Program-made: the position numbers and the translations under genes
Part shown: positions 59,236 to 61,850 of the stretch, piece after piece
How the letters are laid out: every line of letters starts with the position of its first letter
Position numbering within the stretch: position 1 is the stretch's first letter
Notes under the pieces: generated by a model
Told to the model about the DNA's origin: nothing
Database searches by the model: none
Seen by the model: the letters and a program-made list of their open reading frames with translations, nothing else
Origin: CAZCVI01 sp964502145
GTDB taxonomy: Bacteria; Acidobacteriota; Aminicenantia; UBA2199
Direction of reading: 5' to 3'
NCBI GenBank assembly: GCA_964502145.1
Contig: CAZCVI010000040.1
Span: 1-61,850 of the forward strand
Length of the DNA stretch: 61,850 nucleotides

Positions 59236-60756
59236 ATGCAGAAGATAAAAAATCTTCTGTATCGGCGTCGCGTGGTTGCGATTCTTACTTTGTTGCTGCT
59301 TTTAGTGGTTCAATGGATTGTTTTCGGCAGTCATGTGGGGAGTGGATTTGTAACCGATGATTTTAATTGGTTAGACAGTGTCGTTCGTGATGGCAAAGTA
59401 GACTATTTAAGACCCTTCACTGCCACTACCGGTTTTTTTAGACCATTAGTGGGAGTGAGTTTCGCATTGCAATTCACGTTTCATGGTTTGGATGCCCAAT
59501 GGTATGGCTGGTTTAATTTACTCCTGCATATGCTTAATATTATTCTGGTGTACCTGCTGTTGTCTAATCTAACCCAAACCCAATCCCTGGCCTTACCCGT
59601 TACCGTGCTTTTTGCACTGAATGCCAAGGCCACTGAAATGGCGGTGCGGTGGATTTCCGGGCGGACCTCGTTGTTGTGCGCGTTTTTTATGTTGCTCTCC
59701 CTGTATTTGTTGGTGAAAGACAACCCAAACACGGGAAAAACAATCAGGTATGCCCGTTATTTCTTGGTGGGGCTCTTTTATCTCGCTGCTTTACTCGCCA
59801 AGGAAACTGCCGTGGCGGTGCCAATTTTTATTTTTTTGTTTACTAGCTTGTTTGACCCGAACAGTCATGGATTTTTGCATGTGCCTATTAAAGAGAGAGT
59901 AAAAAAAGGGGGCTGGTCAGTGCTGCCTTTTCTTTTCCCATTGGTGCTTTATGTTGTGCTTCGGTTTAACAGTGATGCTATGACCCCCTTTAATGCGCCG
60001 CCTTATTACCAGTTATCCTTCACCCCAGGATTGATGGTCAAAAACATCATGGAATATATTCTACGGGCTGGGATGTTGGATATTTATATATTGGCCCTTT
60101 TGTTTATAGTGGGGTGGATCTGGGGGATAAAAAAAAATTATCGGGAGATATGGTTTGATCGGGTGATCATTGTTGTCGGTGGTATCTGGTTTATAAGTTT
60201 TTTATTGCCTATCCTCGGTTTGTCTGCTCGTTCTGATCTTTATGTGTATTTCCCGCAGATTGGGTTGCATGTGATTGTATTGGTATTAATTTCCCGGCAC
60301 GTTGATTTTACAACTCTTTTTAAGAGAAAAGAATGCAACGGTGCAGAAGCACCTAATATAAAACAAAACCCACAGCGTTATGTGGTTATTTTCTCGGTCG
60401 TGTTGTTATTCGTGATTTGGACTGGTTACTTGCGTATCAGGGCCGAAGCTGCCAGTAAAAGTCCTCGCTTCACCACTTTTTTTACCCAGCAACTGGTGGC
60501 ACAAACGGGTGGATTAAAAACAGGTTCGCGAATATGGCTTCTGGATATGCAAGCAGAGGAAAAAGAATCACCCACGCGATGTATTGCCAATGGTTTTACG
60601 GCGATGTTGAATCTTTATTACCCGCAAAAAGGATTCACCGGAGAAATTATCCCGGTGACACGTTTAGCTGAATGGGAAGATAAAAAATCCAGTGAAAACA
60701 TCCGTTTCCGCTGGCAAGATAATCGGCTTATTCGTTATGATAGGAATAAAAAGTAG
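59236..60756 (+). CDS. GT-C-like membrane glycosyltransferase (PMT/ArnT-like)
   Basis: A 506-residue protein with about eleven membrane helices. The first periplasmic loop has SGFVTDDFNWLDSVVRDGKV, an Asp-Asp motif typical of GT-C enzymes, and a later KATEMAVRWISGRTSLLCA matches the family in Acidobacteria-like genomes. The C-terminal about 100 residues are soluble (SRIWLLDMQAEEKESPTRCI). It probably transfers sugar from a polyprenyl carrier; the acceptor is unknown. It is unrelated by close sequence to the GT-C protein at 55439. Confidence 0.75.
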   Translation: MQKIKNLLYRRRVVAILTLLLLLVVQWIVFGSHVGSGFVTDDFNWLDSVVRDGKVDYLRPFTATTGFFRPLVGVSFALQFTFHGLDAQWYGWFNLLLHMLNIILVYLLLSNLTQTQSLALPVTVLFALNAKATEMAVRWISGRTSLLCAFFMLLSLYLLVKDNPNTGKTIRYARYFLVGLFYLAALLAKETAVAVPIFIFLFTSLFDPNSHGFLHVPIKERVKKGGWSVLPFLFPLVLYVVLRFNSDAMTPFNAPPYYQLSFTPGLMVKNIMEYILRAGMLDIYILALLFIVGWIWGIKKNYREIWFDRVIIVVGGIWFISFLLPILGLSARSDLYVYFPQIGLHVIVLVLISRHVDFTTLFKRKECNGAEAPNIKQNPQRYVVIFSVVLLFVIWTGYLRIRAEAASKSPRFTTFFTQQLVAQTGGLKTGSRIWLLDMQAEEKESPTRCIANGFTAMLNLYYPQKGFTGEIIPVTRLAEWEDKKSSENIRFRWQDNRLIRYDRNKK

Positions 60757-60762
60757 GGCAAG

Positions 60763-60940
60763 CTGGATTCGCCATCAGATTTTTATCAGTCCCACGGATA
60801 ACCGTGGCAGGCTGGACATTCTGGACTTACTGGACTTACTGGACAAGCTGGAAAAATCAAAAGTTTTGTGAAGTCCAGTAAGTCCAGAATGTCCATTATG
60901 TCCAGATAGTCCAGTTTTTTCTGAAACTTGACGGTGAATC
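60763..60940. repeat. MITE-like word-armed hairpin element E5
   Basis: Close relative of E2: it has CCACGGATAACCGTGG (60792-60807), CAGGCTGGACATTCTGGAC arms facing AGTAAGTCCAGAATGTCCA, and the right end GAAACTTGACGGTGAATC. The direct repeat TAGGGCAAG flanks it (60754-60762 and 60941-60949); the left copy contains the stop codon of the glycosyltransferase gene. Confidence 0.85.
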
Positions 60941-61039
60941 TAGGGCAAGTATCCTGCTTGTCTTTTATTATTTATCAAATCCTGAAAGAAAAACTACCAT
61001 GGTTTAAATCTTCCCCCATTTAACAGAGTCGGCGGGTGC

Positions 61040-61291
61040 TTAGGAGGAAGGAGTGGTATCCTGGTAACCTTTTTTTATTTTTGATTCTACCAGTTGGTTG
61101 TATTCTTTCTCTGCCTCTGATAGCGTGACTGGTGTCGGTGTTTTTGACCCCTCTTTCAGGTCACTACCACGGCGCCCGAAACGGAAATTCACCACGAATT
61201 GGTTCTCGCCTTCTTGACAGAGGTCCACCTCGTAGATTTTATCCGAAGTTCCTTCTTGAAATGCAAGCGTTATACTGCGTATCAATTTCAT
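61040..61291 (-). CDS. Standalone WGR-domain protein
   Basis: An 83-residue protein with AAGGATGTG before its ATG. It consists only of a WGR domain: KIYEVDLCQEGENQFVVNFR, then FGRRGSDLKEGSKT and EAEKEYNQLVESKIKKGYQD. WGR domains bind nucleic acid and occur in PARPs and in bacterial proteins, usually fused to larger parts; here the C-terminal part ends after KKGYQDTTPSS. It may be a natural short form or the remains of a longer gene. Confidence 0.8.
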   Translation of the reverse strand: MKLIRSITLAFQEGTSDKIYEVDLCQEGENQFVVNFRFGRRGSDLKEGSKTPTPVTLSEAEKEYNQLVESKIKKGYQDTTPSS

Positions 61292-61400
61292 TTTATCACA
61301 TCCTTATGTGTCATGATATGATTATAAAAGAGTCAAAAATGAATTGCAATGTTTTTTATAAATTAGTTTTTATTTCTCCACGCACTTAGCGGTGGAGGAG

Positions 61401-61440
61401 CTAACGTAGACGCGCCATCCTGGCGCATTGATCAAGCGGA
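61401..61440 (+). repeat. Partial copy D of the palindromic element
   Basis: ACGTAGACGCGCCATCCTGG then CGCATTGATCAAGCGGA matches half of the triple-hairpin core and the adjoining sequence of copies A and B. Confidence 0.65.
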
Positions 61441-61602
61441 AGATGAAAGTAATGCGGCATGACCCCACATTTACCCACAAGTTAACAAACTACTTCCATT
61501 GCCTATTAAAATCCATGGGTTTTTTACTGAATAAGTTTCGCAGAAACACATTGTAAGGGAGAAGATAGACACTTTAATTGGATAATGACAGACTTTGCCT
61601 CG

Positions 61603-61791
61603 ACATATAGACATTCCAACACGACATATAGACATTGCACCACAACATGGAGACATTGCACGACAACATTTGATGATTGCACCGCGACATGGAGACATTG
61701 CACCACAACATTTGATGATTGTACCACGACATGGAGACATTGCACCACAACATTTGATGATTGCACTGCAACATGGAGACATTGCACCGCA
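61603..61791. repeat. 21-bp tandem array with alternating unit types, nine units
   Basis: Nine 21-bp units. From 61645 two types alternate: ACATGGAGACATTGCAC and ACATTTGATGATTGCAC starts, giving a 42-bp higher-order period; the first two units start ACATATAGACATT. A partial unit follows at 61792. All frames stay open across it because of the period, giving false Cys/Met-rich frames on the minus strand. Confidence 0.9.
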
Positions 61792-61850
61792 ACATTGGGA
61801 GTGTATAATATTTTGTGTAAATTCATTTTCACGATATTTCAAATATGATA

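Noticed and set aside
61471..61848. Cys/Met-rich frames on the minus strand and a Thr/Cys frame on the plus strand
   Set aside because: All six frames stay open over the 21-bp array, so openness is no evidence of coding.

Overview
The window looks like a piece of chromosome from an uncultured Gram-negative bacterium. The Gram-negative call rests on a predicted outer-membrane barrel protein with lipoproteins beside it and a YidC with the large periplasmic domain. The mix of CHAT-STAND-TPR protein, AAA/PD-(D/E)XK ATPase, Rpn-type nuclease, WGR and MORN-repeat proteins, a Bacteroidetes-style GG-leader peptide, many toxin-antitoxin pairs and dense intergenic repeats recalls Candidatus Aminicenantes (OP8, near Acidobacteriota). 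That placement is inferred from gene content only; there is no rRNA in the window. I saw no tRNA, rRNA or CRISPR array.

Layout. 1-4.2 kb is accessory: the start of a leucine-rich-repeat gene, an orphan lanthipeptide-like precursor, a secreted trypsin-like protease, a MazF-type module and a DinJ/YafQ module whose toxin is split by a frameshift at A8. 4.3-6.3 kb holds two of the three parts of an ABC-3C conflict system. 6.4-17.3 kb has mostly ordinary genes (DUF6544-like membrane protein, AAA-nuclease, Na+/solute symporter, Nif3, RimJ-like acetyltransferase, Uup, beta-helix protein), broken by a 22-bp GATC-rich array. 17.4-20.6 kb is a DUF58/BatD-like/BatA cluster without its usual MoxR. 21-30.7 kb has a truncated CopG antitoxin, M48 peptidase, DUF2339, an acyltransferase, a MORN-repeat protein and an M14 carboxypeptidase.

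31-39.6 kb is a second accessory island: Phd/VapC with a broken toxin, a two-gene cassette of a P-loop ATPase and a CHAT-protease/STAND/TPR protein, an XRE regulator with a 21-bp array upstream, an antitoxin/VapC pair and a ParDE-type pair. 39.6-46.2 kb is the conserved cluster rpmH-rnpA-yidD-yidC-jag-mnmE-mnmG on the minus strand, with rnpA frameshifted at a 12-base homopolymer. It is preceded not by dnaA but by an RsbV/RsbW/RsbU-like partner-switching cassette and acpS. 49.3-54 kb is an envelope operon: two lipoproteins, a metallopeptidase/beta-propeller/outer-membrane-barrel fusion and a FecR-like membrane protein. The right end has asparaginase, two GT-C-like membrane proteins, an Rpn-family nuclease and a standalone WGR protein.

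The intergenic DNA is as notable as the genes. Several spacers carry elements whose two arms are inverted arrays of one short word (about 9 bp), with shared CACCGCCAAGTT termini and flanking direct repeats, i.e. MITE-like. Others carry a 43-bp triple-hairpin palindrome with compensatory stem changes, a 150-bp sequence present twice with one visible difference, and three different 21-22-bp tandem arrays. The strongest candidates for a little-described system are the ATPase plus CHAT-STAND-TPR cassette and the word-armed repeat family.
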